From the NCBI RefSeq assembly GCF_005502935.1, contig NZ_SCMP01000012.1, positions 96,994-160,993 of the forward strand: a stretch of DNA of 64,000 nucleotides, given 5' to 3'. The translations under genes and the position numbers were made by a program. This document shows, piece by piece, positions 50,932 through 61,366 of the stretch. Below the pieces are notes generated by a model. That model worked only from the letters and a program-made list of their open reading frames with translations. It was not told the origin of the DNA and ran no database searches. The stretch is from Pseudomonas sp. 2FG. Its GTDB lineage: Bacteria > Pseudomonadota > Gammaproteobacteria > Pseudomonadales > Pseudomonadaceae. The stretch's first letter is position 1. Each line of letters begins with the position of its first letter.

Positions 50932-52149
50932 CTAAAACACCACCCCCACCAGCATTTTCAGCAGTTCTTCCAGCGGCATCATGGTCAGTACCAGCGGCAC
51001 GATCGGCGCCAGTGTGGCGACCACGATTTGGAGGATGGCGTCCTTGGTAACAGGCGCGAGGCGCATGCTCCGTACCACCTCGTAACTATTGCCCAGATCG
51101 GCGAGGGACTGGATGTCGGCGCTCCCCACGAACGGCTCATCGGCAGGCGCGCCGCCACGCAGCCACTTGGTATCGAACTCGCGCACGTAACGCTCCGCCA
51201 GCGTGCCAAATTCGCTCCGGCCCGTGCGCTTCGCCTGAGCAAGCTGAGACGTAAACACCAGGAGTGGGCCGAAGACCAGGCACAGCAGAACAATGACCAC
51301 CACGGCGATTTCGACCTTGAACTCGGTCAGTGCTGCGCCCGCATAGAAAATGCGGCTGGCGAGCTGCCCGGCAAGCAGCGCGCCGTGCGCTACCGCGAGC
51401 AGGGCGAAGGCGTGGGCTGTATTGGAGAGAAATCCCAGGCCGCCGAGGCGATCAGGATGCGAGGGAACCAGGCTCAACTCGATGCGTGACACCTGCCAGA
51501 GGAAGCGCGCCCAGATGAAGAGTCGGAAATACCAGCGGCACAGCAGGAACTGGAAGATCGGCAAGCTCACGTAGCCATACCACATCCCGGCGAACGAGAG
51601 CTTCGAGCCGTCAACGGACGGAGTCGCGTACCACGTGGCTGCGTCGAGCGCCACGTATTGGCGCCAGATGATCAGGACACCGACGAGATACACGAAGGCG
51701 ATCAGCAGTACCTCGGCGGACACCGAGTTGCGCAGCCGAAATGCCGACGCAATGGCGGCATCGAACCGCGGCATGGCGCTTTCGGGAATCAAATGGCGCT
51801 CCAGGAATACCTTCACCACGGAACGCATGCGCCGGTGCACCACAAGCTCGGCAGCGATCAACAGCGGCATCGCCACCAGGAAGCGGACGTGGGCTTCCAC
51901 GTCCAACAGGAAGGGCACGGCCACACTCCCGCCGAGCAGCTGCCCTTCCAGAGTTGAGAGCACCAAGAGCGGCAGCCATACAAGCAGCGAGATCAGGATG
52001 ATGCGTTGGCGCACCAGCATCAGCGTATCGTCGGACAGGTGCGCCCGAATCAGCAGCTGGAAGAGCGGCCCGCCGAGGACGAGCGAGAAGTCTTGCGCCG
52101 CCGGGAACGAACCCAAACCGTCGCTGGGTTCCGATGTTCGGGATTTCAT
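50932..52149 (-). CDS. Polytopic membrane protein of unknown function
   Basis: 405 residues from ATG 52149 (MKSRTSEPSDGLGSFPAAQDFSLVLGGPLFQLLIRAHL), with GGAGGGA upstream. Six to seven hydrophobic segments are seen, near residues 50-68, 80-100, 145-165, 205-225, 255-275, 290-310 and 375-400. No transport or enzyme motif is obvious. The HPDRLGGLGFLSN segment between helices is a conserved-looking word. It has the same orientation as the patatin-like gene after it, with 135 bases between them. Confidence 0.65.
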   Translation of the reverse strand: MKSRTSEPSDGLGSFPAAQDFSLVLGGPLFQLLIRAHLSDDTLMLVRQRIILISLLVWLPLLVLSTLEGQLLGGSVAVPFLLDVEAHVRFLVAMPLLIAAELVVHRRMRSVVKVFLERHLIPESAMPRFDAAIASAFRLRNSVSAEVLLIAFVYLVGVLIIWRQYVALDAATWYATPSVDGSKLSFAGMWYGYVSLPIFQFLLCRWYFRLFIWARFLWQVSRIELSLVPSHPDRLGGLGFLSNTAHAFALLAVAHGALLAGQLASRIFYAGAALTEFKVEIAVVVIVLLCLVFGPLLVFTSQLAQAKRTGRSEFGTLAERYVREFDTKWLRGGAPADEPFVGSADIQSLADLGNSYEVVRSMRLAPVTKDAILQIVVATLAPIVPLVLTMMPLEELLKMLVGVVF

Positions 52150-52322
52150 TTCAGTCCCTCCGCATCGAGGCAAAGCGCATGGCGCTCAGCAGGATGGACG
52201 AGCGCGCTGGGCAGAAAAAGCCAGATGAGTACTCATCCAGAGTTCCTCCAGAACGGCAAACGCCTGAGTTAAGGGCATGCGGGCGGCACGCCCGTGCCCT
52301 TGAGCGCTTAGTGAGGAGTCAC

Positions 52323-52628
52323 TCACGCCCATTTCTTTCCGAGCTCTTCCAAGCCAGCCTTTTGTAAGTCTTCCGGGCTCATCAAGATGCGGAACTTGCA
52401 GTTGGCCTGGAAGTTAAGAAAGAAGGGCTCAGCAAAGGCAGGTAAATCAGACGGATCTTGTACGTTAATCACAAAGATACCGCCGCGTTTTCCGTCTTGC
52501 TCCGTGAAGTAGGCAGTCTCCGGCTTGATTGATTCAAGAATGCGCCCAATGATCTCGCCCACCTTTCCGCTTCTGACTAACGAGTTGAATGGTTCAAGTG
52601 GAAACTCGGCCGTGAGTAGCATTTTCAT
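52323..52628 (-). CDS. Small conserved hypothetical protein
   Basis: 101 residues from ATG 52628 (MKMLLTAEFPLEPFNSLVRSGKVGEIIGRILESIKPETAYFTEQDGKRGG), with AGGGGAG upstream; a longer frame to 52709 lacks a ribosome site. It has an alpha/beta ferredoxin-like look, with YFTEQDGKRGGIFVINVQDPSD and MSPEDLQKAGLEELGKKW. Similar proteins are annotated only as conserved hypothetical. AT-richer than its neighbours. Confidence 0.7.
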   Translation of the reverse strand: MKMLLTAEFPLEPFNSLVRSGKVGEIIGRILESIKPETAYFTEQDGKRGGIFVINVQDPSDLPAFAEPFFLNFQANCKFRILMSPEDLQKAGLEELGKKWA

Positions 52629-52823
52629 TTGTGAGCTCCCCTTTGTTGCGGCAATCAAAGGCGGTGCCGCTGGCGCCAAACTACAGATTAGGCGACATTT
52701 TTGTCGCACACCTCGTGGGGTGCCGGATGAGGGTTCTTGTCGCCCCGTAGATCCTGGTTTTGCATGAAGCGGGTCACTGTGAACGCGGATCTATCGTTGT
52801 CTCTATTGGTTAAGGAGAGCGCT

Positions 52824-53674
52824 ATGAAAAAGATCCTCGGTATCTACAGCAGCCCCAAACAGCATTGGGTCGGCGATGGCTTCCCGGTGCGCACGCTGTT
52901 TTCCTACGACAGTTTGGGTAAACACACCAGCCCATTCCTGATGCTGGACTACGCCGGCCCGGCCGACTTCACCCCGACACAACGCCCGCGCGGCGTCGGG
53001 CAGCACCCGCATCGCGGTTTCGAAACTGTGACCATCGTCTACCAGGGCGAGTTGGAGCACCGTGACTCCACCGGCAGCGGTGGGCGCATCGGCCCCGGCG
53101 ATGTGCAGTGGATGACCGCGGCCTCGGGCATCCTGCATGAAGAGTTCCACTCCGATGAATTCACCCGCAGCGGCGGCACCCTGGAAATGGTGCAGCTGTG
53201 GGTGAACCTGCCGGCCAAGGACAAGCTGGCCGAGCCGGGCTACCAGACCCTTCTCGATCGGGACATTCCGCTCGTGCGGCTGCCGGACGCCGCCGGCAGT
53301 CTGCGCCTGATCGCCGGGGAGTACGCCGGCCACAAGGGCCCGGCGCGCACCTTCACGCCGATGGATGTCTGGGATATTCGCCTGAATGCCGGCAAGAGCG
53401 TCGCGCTCAATCTGCCGCACTGATCGTGCTGCGTGGCAGCGTGCTGGTCAACGGTACTCAGGTGGCGCGGGAGGCGCAGATGGTCTTGCTCGATCGTACC
53501 GGCGACGAACTGGCGTTGGAGGCCAACAACGAGGCCATGGTGCTGCTGCTGGATGGCGAACCCATAGACGAACCTATAGTCGGTTACGGGCCCTTCGTGA
53601 TGAACAGCCGGGAGGAAATCGAGCAGGCGATACAGGACTTCAATAACGGCAGTTTCGGACGAATGCACAACTGA
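52824..53674 (+). pseudogene. Pirin-family protein with frameshift
   Basis: The start is ATG 52824 after AAGGAGAG. The N-terminal pirin cupin is intact, with the metal-binding set RGVGQHPHRGFETVTIVYQGELEHRDS and HEEFHS. At about 53415 the frame ends (SVALNLPH stop). The second cupin continues in the -1 frame as AALIVLRGSVLVNG ... EPIVGYGPFVMNSREEIEQAIQDFNNG to a stop at 53674. A short deletion at the join, removing a few residues of the usual loop, explains it. It could also be a sequencing error. Confidence 0.8.
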
Positions 53675-53901
53675 TGGCCGCATCCGCGACCTGGCAGCTG
53701 ACTAGTCTGGATAGACCCGCTTGCACCGGGAGGGCGCCCCATCGATAGCCCCGTCCTGCCCGGCTGGGCGGCCCCAACAACATCAACTTCCGCAGCAGTC
53801 GATGGGCTCCGTCTCATCCGTAGCACGACCCCGCACAGCCTGGTTGCCATAACGCAATCCGGCTGGCGGATTTCCCTGAAAAAGATGCAAGGGGACTGAT
53901 C

Positions 53902-54528
53902 ATGACCACTCCCTACAAACGCCTCGACAAAACCCAGGCTGCGGTACTGCTGGTGGATCACCAGGCGGGCCTGCTGTCGCTGGTGCGCGACTTGGATCCG
54001 GACAGGTTCAAGAACAACGTGCTGGCTTTGGCCGACCTGGCCAAGTACTTCAAGTTGCCGACCATTCTTACCACCAGTTTCGAGGATGGCCCCAACGGCC
54101 CGCTGGTTCCCGAGCTGAAGGCACTGTTTCCGGAGGCGCCCTACATTGCCCGTCCCGGCCAGATCAACGCCTGGGACAACGAAGACTTCGTCAAGGCCGT
54201 GAAGGCCACCGGCAAGAAGCAACTGATTATTGCCGGCGTGGTCACCGAAGTCTGCGTGGCTTTCCCGGCGCTCTCGGCGATTGAGGCAGGTTACGACGTG
54301 TTCGTGGTTACCGATGCCTCGGGCACCTTCAACGAAGTTACCCGTCACTCGGCCTGGAACCGCATGTCTTCAGCCGGCGCACAGCTGATGACCTGGTTCG
54401 GTCTGGCCTGCGAGCTGCATCGGGATTGGCGCAACGATGTCGAAGGGCTGGGCACGCTGTTCTCCAACCATATCCCCGACTACCGCAACCTGATCACCAG
54501 CTACACCACCCTCAAGGCCGGCAAGTAA
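53902..54528 (+). CDS. YcaC-like isochorismatase-family hydrolase
   Basis: 208 residues. The isochorismatase fold motifs AAVLLVDHQAGLL (catalytic Asp) and LIIAGVVTEVCVAFPALSAIEAGYDVFVVTDASGT (cis-peptide and catalytic Cys of the cysteine-hydrolase group) are present. Length and sequence match YcaC, an octameric hydrolase of unknown substrate. Ribosome site AAGGGG upstream. The 227 bases before it hold nothing recognisable. Confidence 0.9.
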   Translation: MTTPYKRLDKTQAAVLLVDHQAGLLSLVRDLDPDRFKNNVLALADLAKYFKLPTILTTSFEDGPNGPLVPELKALFPEAPYIARPGQINAWDNEDFVKAVKATGKKQLIIAGVVTEVCVAFPALSAIEAGYDVFVVTDASGTFNEVTRHSAWNRMSSAGAQLMTWFGLACELHRDWRNDVEGLGTLFSNHIPDYRNLITSYTTLKAGK

Positions 54529-55058
54529 CGACTTTGGGCGAGCTAGCTAGCCTGGATGCCCATGGTGGAAAACCGTTTTGCCAATCAATGTTTAGCGTTG
54601 CAATAACCAAGCATAGATAAAATTAGATTTAACGCCGCTTAACTCTTGTGTGATTCTGCCCGCCACACGCTTGCCTTGGCACCTTCGCCTCAAGCAGCTT
54701 GGCTACAGGGATATCGCCTCAAGCGTTCCTTTGTTGCCCGCTGCTTTCAGCAACCATAAGCCACCGCAAACTGTTGAGCAGAGCGATTCCAATTGAGTAC
54801 CTCCCTTCCTCTTGAATTAGCGTTTTGGGCATTGTGGCACTGCCGCCATGCGCGGCCGCCTGACGCTCCGGCCCTCTGACAGGCAACTCGCCCTGTCCGC
54901 TACCTGAACCTGCGCCTGCACAACAGCAGCGCCGTTTCCCGCGTGCATTCTCCGGCAGCCCGGTAACCCGATCTCCTTGCATGGGCAGATCCGGCCTGCG
55001 CGTACCCGCAGGTTATGCACCGTGAACGTCAAGACGACGCGATAACAAGAGAGTCCCC
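54529..55058. other. Intergenic region before the glutamylpolyamine synthetase gene
   Basis: 530 bases without a credible gene. The first part is AT-rich (54590-54650) and likely holds promoter sequence. No operator family or RNA was recognised, and sigma-54 -24/-12 spacing was tested by eye without success. Confidence 0.5.
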
Positions 55059-56426
55059 ATGAGCTTTGCCACACCGCAAGAAGCCCTGAACTTCCTCGAA
55101 CAGAACCCCGATATCGAGGCTTTTGAGCTGTTTATCCTCGACAACAACGGTGTGCCACGCGGCAAGTTGCTGCATCGCGATGAGTTGTTGGCGGTTTATG
55201 AAACGGGGCGGCCGTTGCCAAGCACCATTCTTGGGCTGACGGTCAATGGCGAGGATGTCGAGAACTCCGGTTTGGTCTGGGATGTCGGTGATATCGACTG
55301 CCGCGCCTATCCGCTGTCCGGTAGCCTGACCCGCCTGCCTTGGCGGCTGATGCCGACCGCGGCGGTGCAGGTCAGCATGCACCCGCAACAGGGCATGCCG
55401 GCTGCGGTGGCTGACCCGCGGCGGCTACTGGCCAAGGTCATCGACGAACTCAAGGCCGATGGTTATTACCCGATCATGGCGGCCGAGCTGGAGTTCTACT
55501 TGCTCGACCAGAAACGCGACAGCAATGGCCGACCACAGCCGGCGCTGGATGCCGATGGCGGCCGCCCCCACAGCACGCAAGTCTATGGTTTGCGCGAACT
55601 CGAGCAGATCGAACCGTTCCTCGCGGACCTGTATGCCGCGTGCAAGGCGCAAGGTATACCCGCACGTACTGCGATCTCCGAATATGCCCCCGGTCAGGTG
55701 GAAATCACCCTGGAGCATCGTGCCGATGCCCTGCAGGCGATGGACGAAGCCGTACGCTACAAGCGCCTGGTCAAAGGCGTGGCGCACAAGCACGGGATGA
55801 TTGCCTGTTTCATGGCCAAACCCTTCGATCATATCGCCGGCACGGGCATGCACATGCACGTCAGCCTGGCGGATGAGCTGGGTAACAATCTGTTCGCCAG
55901 CGAGGCGCCGGAGGGTACGCCGCTGCTCAAGCAGGCGATTGGCGGCATGCTTGCCACGCTACTCGATTCGCTGCTGTTCTTTTGCCCCAACGCCAACTCC
56001 TACCGCCGCTTCCAGGCCAACAGCTACGCGCCGCTGGCGCCGACCTGGGGCGTGGACAATCGCACCGTGAGCCTGCGTGTGCCGGGTGGCCCGGCGAACA
56101 GCCGGCACATCGAGCACCGCATTTGCGGCGCCGATGCCAACCCTTATCTGGCCGCCGCCGCGATCCTTGCCGGTATCCACCGCGGCATCCGCGAACAGCT
56201 CGACCCCGGCGCGCCTATCGAGGGCAACGGTTACGCCCAGGCCAAGGAGGTTTTACCGACGGACTGGCTGACCACCTTGCGCGCGCTGGAAAACTCCGCC
56301 TGGGCCCGCGATGCCCTGGGTGACGAGTTTCTGCGGGTCTACCTCGCGGTCAAACGTGCCGAGTACCGGCAGTTTATGGGCGAGGTAGGCGAGCAAGACT
56401 GGCGCTGGTATCTGCAGCAGGCGTGA
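55059..56426 (+). CDS. Glutamine-synthetase-family gamma-glutamylpolyamine synthetase (PauA/PuuA-like)
   Basis: 455 residues; AGAGAG precedes ATG 55059. The GS beta-grasp part (ELFILDNNGVPRGKLLHRDEL) and the catalytic barrel are present: AELEFYLLD, EYAPGQVEITLEH, GTGMHMHVSL, then NSYRRF and NRTVSLRVPGGP. This subfamily couples glutamate to putrescine or other amines at the start of polyamine breakdown. The next gene, an amine-type flavin oxidase, is the expected second step. Which amine is used cannot be told. Confidence 0.85.
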   Translation: MSFATPQEALNFLEQNPDIEAFELFILDNNGVPRGKLLHRDELLAVYETGRPLPSTILGLTVNGEDVENSGLVWDVGDIDCRAYPLSGSLTRLPWRLMPTAAVQVSMHPQQGMPAAVADPRRLLAKVIDELKADGYYPIMAAELEFYLLDQKRDSNGRPQPALDADGGRPHSTQVYGLRELEQIEPFLADLYAACKAQGIPARTAISEYAPGQVEITLEHRADALQAMDEAVRYKRLVKGVAHKHGMIACFMAKPFDHIAGTGMHMHVSLADELGNNLFASEAPEGTPLLKQAIGGMLATLLDSLLFFCPNANSYRRFQANSYAPLAPTWGVDNRTVSLRVPGGPANSRHIEHRICGADANPYLAAAAILAGIHRGIREQLDPGAPIEGNGYAQAKEVLPTDWLTTLRALENSAWARDALGDEFLRVYLAVKRAEYRQFMGEVGEQDWRWYLQQA

Positions 56427-56627
56427 TAGGCGCTGGTTGGTTGTCGAGTGCTGAGCGGGGCAGGTGACTATGCCCCGGTCTGCTCCCAGGCGATGGCCTA
56501 CGAGCCGGCTCTTTGAGCCGAGAAGCTAAATCAATCAGGAGCCTGAATTCGGCTGGCCTTTGCAGCACTGCTCTGGCGCCGTTTCAGGCTTTGTATCAGC
56601 GACAATAGAAGTGGGAACCTGAGTGCT

Positions 56628-57920
56628 ATGACTACTACACAGCGCTGCAACTCTTACTACACGGCCACCCTCAATGAGGAAACCAGCTACCCGCGCCTGG
56701 AAGGCGAGCAGCGGGTCGATGTGGCGATCATCGGCGGTGGTTTTACCGGTGTTTCGACGGCGGTCGAGCTGGCCGAGCGCGGCCTGAAAGTGGCGATCAT
56801 CGAAGCCAAGAAGATTGGCTGGGGCGCCACCGGTCGCAATGGCGGCCAAGTCACGGGCAGCCTGTCCGGTGACGAGGCGATGCGCAAACAGATGCGCGCC
56901 AAGCTGGGTGGCGAGGTCGACGACTTCATCTGGAACCTGCGCTGGCGTGGGCACGAAATCATCAAGAAGCGCGTGGCCAAGTACGGCATCCAGTGCGACC
57001 TCAAGCACGGTCACCTGCACGCCGCCTACAAACCGAGCCACATGGAAGGCCTGCAGGCCAACTATGACGAGGCGGTACGCCGCGGCATGGGCGACGAAGT
57101 GCGCATGATCAGTGCCAGTGAGATGCCGAATTACCTGGAAACCGATGTCTACCATGGTGCCCTGCATAACAAGCGCAACATGCATCTGCACTCGCTGAAC
57201 CTGTGTATCGGTGAAGCCAAGGCCGCCGCCAGCTTGGGCACACTGATTTTCGAAAATTCGCCGGTCGTGGAGATTATCCACAACGATCTGCCGGTGGTGG
57301 TGACCGAGCATGGGCGGATCACCGCCAACTCGGTGATCCTCGCCGGCAACGCCTACCATAAGCTCGAACAGCGGAAGATGGGTGGGATGATCTTTCCGGC
57401 CTCGGGTGGCATCGTCACCACCAAGCCGCTGGGCGAAGAGGTCGCGGCCATCCTAAATCCTCACGACCTGGCCGTTTACGACTGTCGTTTCGTACTCGAT
57501 TATTACCGCATGACGGCCGACAAGCGCCTGCTGTTCGGCGGCGGTGCCAACTATTCCGGCCGTGATTCGCGCGACATCGAAGCCGAACTGCGCCCGGCGA
57601 TCGAACATACGTTCCCCAGGCTCAAGGGGGTCGAGATCGAGTTCCAGTGGAGCGGCATGATGGGCATCGTGATCAACCGGATTCCGCAGCTAGGCAAACT
57701 TTCAAAGAATGTCTGGTACGCCCAGGGCTACTCGGGGCACGGGGTGGCCACCACCCATATCGTCGGCGAAATCATGGCCAATGCCGTTACCGGATCGATG
57801 GAGAAGTTCGATACCTTTGCCGGTGTCAGCCATATCCGCCTGCCGGTTGGCGCCTGGCTGGGCAATCAGATGATGGCCGTGGGCATGTGGTACTACCAGA
57901 TGCTTGAGCGGTTGCGCTGA
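56628..57920 (+). CDS. FAD-dependent gamma-glutamylputrescine oxidase-like protein (PauB/PuuB-like)
   Basis: 430 residues of the DAO/GlyD family. FAD-binding VDVAIIGGGFTGVSTAVELAERGLKVAIIEAKKIGWGATGRNGGQ lies at residues 27-70. The C-terminal FSGHGVATTHI-type FAD region appears as YAQGYSGHGVATTHIVGEIMANAV. It likely oxidises the gamma-glutamylated amine made by the upstream enzyme. The 200 bases in between hold no gene. Confidence 0.85.
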   Translation: MTTTQRCNSYYTATLNEETSYPRLEGEQRVDVAIIGGGFTGVSTAVELAERGLKVAIIEAKKIGWGATGRNGGQVTGSLSGDEAMRKQMRAKLGGEVDDFIWNLRWRGHEIIKKRVAKYGIQCDLKHGHLHAAYKPSHMEGLQANYDEAVRRGMGDEVRMISASEMPNYLETDVYHGALHNKRNMHLHSLNLCIGEAKAAASLGTLIFENSPVVEIIHNDLPVVVTEHGRITANSVILAGNAYHKLEQRKMGGMIFPASGGIVTTKPLGEEVAAILNPHDLAVYDCRFVLDYYRMTADKRLLFGGGANYSGRDSRDIEAELRPAIEHTFPRLKGVEIEFQWSGMMGIVINRIPQLGKLSKNVWYAQGYSGHGVATTHIVGEIMANAVTGSMEKFDTFAGVSHIRLPVGAWLGNQMMAVGMWYYQMLERLR

Positions 57921-57986
57921 GTCCGCGGCTTCCTGGCTTGATCTGCTCTGTGGGGGTTGCTTGGCCACCATCGAGGCTCGTTCAGG

Positions 57987-58754
57987 TCAGGCATTCACCC
58001 AGCGTTGCCGTCCCCAGCTACTCAAGGCATCCACGCCCAGCACCAGGAGCAACATGGCCAGGATCACCGTGCTGGCCTGTGCTTCCTGGAACAGGCTGAG
58101 GCTCATATAGAGCATCTGCCCGAGGCCGCCAGCGCCGACGAAACCGAGCACGCTGGCCATGCGGATATTGTTTTCCCAGCGATACAGGCTGTAGGCCAAT
58201 AGTTGTGGCCAGACGCCCGGCAGGGTGCCGTAACAGAAGGCTGCAACCTGACTGCCGCCGTTCAGGCGAATGGCTTCGGCAGGCCCGGGCGGGGCGTTTT
58301 CCAGTGCCTCGGCAAACAGCCGGCCGAGTACGCCCGAGGTGTGCAGCGCCAGCGCCAGGGTGCCGGCATTCGGCCCCAGCCCTGCGGCCAGTACCATCAA
58401 GGTGGCCCAGACCAATTCGGGTATGGCGCGCAAGGCATTGAGCAGCAGCCGCGCGGCGCTCTGGGCCAGCCAGCCGAAGCGCTTGGCGGCGGGTAGTGCC
58501 AGGAGCAAGCCGAGCAGCGCCGCCAGCAGTGTGCCGAGTGCCGACATGGCCAGGGTTTCCAGGGCGCCGCGAGCGATAGCGCTGAGATGCGCGCGGCTAA
58601 GGTCCGGCTCAAGGAAGCGCCGGGCATAGCCGGCCATTTGCTGCAGGCTGTCGCCACCAAACAGGGCGCTGAGATCGATGTCGAGATAGCGGAAGGCTGC
58701 CAGCATGGCGCTGCCGATCGCCAACAGCAGCAGAAGATTGAGCGCGCGGTTCAT
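57987..58754 (-). CDS. PhnE-like ABC transporter permease (second)
   Basis: 255 residues from ATG 58754; the longer frame to 59330 lies inside the other permease gene and is rejected. Five to six hydrophobic segments and the EAA-like loop [50 protein letters not shown] are typical of phosphonate-type permeases. It overlaps the preceding permease by four bases. Last gene of the minus-strand operon that begins next to selD. Confidence 0.87.
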   Translation of the reverse strand: MNRALNLLLLLAIGSAMLAAFRYLDIDLSALFGGDSLQQMAGYARRFLEPDLSRAHLSAIARGALETLAMSALGTLLAALLGLLLALPAAKRFGWLAQSAARLLLNALRAIPELVWATLMVLAAGLGPNAGTLALALHTSGVLGRLFAEALENAPPGPAEAIRLNGGSQVAAFCYGTLPGVWPQLLAYSLYRWENNIRMASVLGFVGAGGLGQMLYMSLSLFQEAQASTVILAMLLLVLGVDALSSWGRQRWVNA

Positions 58755-59578
58755 GTCAGCCTTACCCGCAACAGCCGGCTGAGTTGATCGGCCAGCAAGA
58801 CCAGGCCGAGAAAGGTCAGCAGCAGGCTGGCCACTTCGCCGCCGGCAAACATGCGCAGGGATAAATCGATCTGCTGGCCAAGCCCGCCGGCCCCGACGAA
58901 GCCCATCACCACCGACGCGCGGATCGCGCACTCCCAGCGATAGATGGTGTAGGACAGCATTTCCGCTGCGGCGTTGGGCAGGATGCCGTAGAGGAAGGCG
59001 TCCAGACGGCTGCTGCCGGCGATCATCAGCGCTCGCGCCGGGCGTTGGTCGACCGACTCGAAAATCTCGGCGTAGACCTTGCCGAGCATGCCGCCGTAGG
59101 TGATGGCAATGGCCAGTACCCCGGCGGTTGGGCCGAGGCCTACGGCCCGCACGAAGAGCAGGGCCCAGACGATTTCCGGCACGCTGCGCAGGAAGATCAG
59201 CACGCCGCGTGGCGGCCAGCGCAGGAGTCGGGCCGGCCAACTGGGATTGCCGCCCCGAGGCACGGCCGAGAGTGACAGGGCGCGACTGGCCAATAGGGCT
59301 GCCGGCAAAGCGATCAACAAGGCCAGGCACATACCGGCGGTGGCGATAGCCAGGGTTTGCAGGGTGGCCGGCCAGAGCAGTTGCAGAAACTCGGTGTCAT
59401 GCGCCGGTGGCCAGAAGGCCGCGACGAACTGGCCCATGTTGTGGGCGTTAGCGCTGTCGAACAGCACCAGGGGGTTCAATTCGCTGAGCCGAATCCCGGG
59501 CCACAGCAGCGCGACGGCCAACAGCGTCAGCAGTAGCCGTGGCAGGCCGGCCGGGTCGCGAGTAGCCGAACTCAGCAT
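58751..59578 (-). CDS. PhnE-like ABC transporter permease (first)
   Basis: 275 residues. Hydrophobic N-terminus, then the permease core [46 protein letters not shown] and the loop [42 protein letters not shown]. Start overlaps the ATPase stop by seven bases, showing coupled translation. Confidence 0.87.
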   Translation of the reverse strand: MLSSATRDPAGLPRLLLTLLAVALLWPGIRLSELNPLVLFDSANAHNMGQFVAAFWPPAHDTEFLQLLWPATLQTLAIATAGMCLALLIALPAALLASRALSLSAVPRGGNPSWPARLLRWPPRGVLIFLRSVPEIVWALLFVRAVGLGPTAGVLAIAITYGGMLGKVYAEIFESVDQRPARALMIAGSSRLDAFLYGILPNAAAEMLSYTIYRWECAIRASVVMGFVGAGGLGQQIDLSLRMFAGGEVASLLLTFLGLVLLADQLSRLLRVRLT

Positions 59579-60375
59579 CGCGGAATAGGCAGGGTAATGG
59601 GGGGCGGTGCTGGCGAGGCCGGCAAGGGGTTCAGTTGCTCGTTGGCATACAACGCATCGAGCTGGGCCGGGGTGACCTCCTTGGCCGCGCGGTCGAAGAC
59701 AATCCGCCCGTCGCGTATGCCGATGATCCGCGGGAAGTGGGCCAGTGCCAGGTCGACCGCATGCAAGCTGGCGAGCAAGGTGACCTTGTCTGCGGCGGCA
59801 TGCTGGCAGAGCACGCCGAGGGTATGTTCGGCCAGCACCGGGTCCATGGCCGAGACGGGTTCGTCGGCGAGCATCAATTGCGGAGCCTGGTAGAGCACAC
59901 GGGCAACCCCGACGCGTTGCAACTGGCCACCGGAAAGCTCGGCGCAGCGCTGGAACAGCTTATCCGCCAGATCCAGTCGGCCGAGCGTGGCCCGCGCACC
60001 GCCGATGTCCAGCGGGTGGAGCAGGTTGAGCAGGCCTTTGAGCAGCCCCCACTGACCGAGTTTGCCGGCCAGTACCGCCGTCACCACCCGTTGCCGGGGG
60101 GGCAGGGGTGGTGCTTGATGAATCAGGCCTATGTGCCTGCGCAGTCTTTGCCGCGCCGCGCCGGACAACGCCCAGGGCGACTCGCCGAACAGTTCGAGTT
60201 GCCCGGTGGAGGGCCGCGCGGCCGTGGCCAGCAGGTGCAGCAAACTGGTTTTGCCGGCACCGGATGGCCCGATAACGGCAACTCGTTCGCCATGCTCGAC
60301 GTTCAGGTCTATCCCGTTCAGGGCCACCTGGCCGTTGGTGTGGCGCAGGGTTGCCGCGCTCAGGCGAATGATCAC
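59572..60375 (-). CDS. PhnC-like ABC transporter ATPase
   Basis: 267 residues. Walker [10 protein letters not shown] near residue 38, Q-loop [16 protein letters not shown], signature [15 protein letters not shown], Walker [14 protein letters not shown] and switch His in [10 protein letters not shown]. The family is the phosphonate-type importer ATPase. The selD/mnmH context suggests selenium oxyanion as cargo. Confidence 0.88.
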   Translation of the reverse strand: MIIRLSAATLRHTNGQVALNGIDLNVEHGERVAVIGPSGAGKTSLLHLLATAARPSTGQLELFGESPWALSGAARQRLRRHIGLIHQAPPLPPRQRVVTAVLAGKLGQWGLLKGLLNLLHPLDIGGARATLGRLDLADKLFQRCAELSGGQLQRVGVARVLYQAPQLMLADEPVSAMDPVLAEHTLGVLCQHAAADKVTLLASLHAVDLALAHFPRIIGIRDGRIVFDRAAKEVTPAQLDALYANEQLNPLPASPAPPPITLPIPRC

Positions 60376-61223
60376 TTCAACAGGCCGGCGGCGCGGGCTG
60401 CTTCCTCGATGCCTTGGTAGTTTTCCGGCTTGGTGGCGATGAAGCGGCTGGCGGCCTGCAGATCGAGAATCGCCTTTTGCTCTGGATTAGCTGGGTCCAA
60501 GGCGAGGAAGGCGGTTTTGATCTTCTCGGCCAGTGCCGGGTCGAGGCTGCCGCGTACCGTCCAGTTGTAATCGTAGTAAGGCGGGGTGGTGGCGAAGACT
60601 TTGACTTTTTGCGTGTCGACCTTGCCGCTGGCGACCAATTTGTCCCAGACCGAGGCGTTGAGCACGCCGCCATCGACCTTGTCTGCTTGCACCCAGGCTA
60701 CGGTGGCATCATGGGCGCCGGAATAGGCCACGCGGCTGAAGAACTCTTCCGGGTTGATCCCATCTTTAAGCATGAAATAGCGCGGCATCAGGCTGCCGGA
60801 GGTGGAGGAGACCGAACCGAAGGCGAAGGTTTTGCCCTTCAGGTCTTGCAGGCTTTTGATCTGCGGATCTGCGCTGATGAACTTGCTGGTGAATTTCTCG
60901 TCCTGTTCACGCTGCACCAGCGGAACGGCATTGCCAGTCTTCAGCCGCGTCTGGACGAAGGTGAAACCGCCCAGCCAGGCCATGTCGATGCGGTCGGCGG
61001 CCAGCGCTTCGACCACGGCGGCATAGTCGGATACCGGGACAAACTCGACCTGCATGCCGAGCTGCTGTTCCAGGTAGGCACCCAGAGGTTTGAACTTGCG
61101 CAGCAGTTCGGTCGGCGCTTCGTCGGGTATGGCCGAGACTTTCAGGGTCTCAGCGGCAAAACTGGATACGGCGGACAGGGTCAGGGCAAAGCCGGCGGCG
61201 AGCGCCAAGGTACGTTTGAACAT
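60372..61223 (-). CDS. Putative selenate/selenium-oxyanion ABC transporter binding protein (PhnD-like)
   Basis: 283 residues. A signal peptide ends SSFAAE. The PhnD-type fold is shown by [66 protein letters not shown] and [20 protein letters not shown]. This PhnD subgroup is known to occur beside selD and mnmH and is named a putative selenate transporter on that basis. Here it is divergent from selD, 143 bases apart. Substrate unproven. Confidence 0.85.
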   Translation of the reverse strand: MFKRTLALAAGFALTLSAVSSFAAETLKVSAIPDEAPTELLRKFKPLGAYLEQQLGMQVEFVPVSDYAAVVEALAADRIDMAWLGGFTFVQTRLKTGNAVPLVQREQDEKFTSKFISADPQIKSLQDLKGKTFAFGSVSSTSGSLMPRYFMLKDGINPEEFFSRVAYSGAHDATVAWVQADKVDGGVLNASVWDKLVASGKVDTQKVKVFATTPPYYDYNWTVRGSLDPALAEKIKTAFLALDPANPEQKAILDLQAASRFIATKPENYQGIEEAARAAGLLK

Positions 61224-61366
61224 GGGGGTTCTCCGGTTAAATAGCGGAAAAAGCCGGCGATTATAGGGGGCAGTGGGCCTGCGCGGGCAATCTTCCGTAC
61301 GCTAAGGCTTAGCCCTTGTACTTTGCTAGAATCCGCCCCCTGTTGCCTGTAGCGAGAAAATCCCCG

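Noticed and set aside
53400..53674. Selenocysteine read-through of the pirin TGA, considered because selD is near
   Set aside because: Reading on in the same frame gives no pirin sequence; the second half is in another frame, so a frameshift explains it.
54680..54860. Sigma-54 promoter before the PauA-like gene (TGGCAC words near 54676 and 54833)
   Set aside because: Neither has GC at the required -12 distance from its GG.
58755..59330. N-terminal extension of the second PhnE-like permease
   Set aside because: Lies inside the first permease gene in another frame; the true membrane-protein start is ATG 58754.
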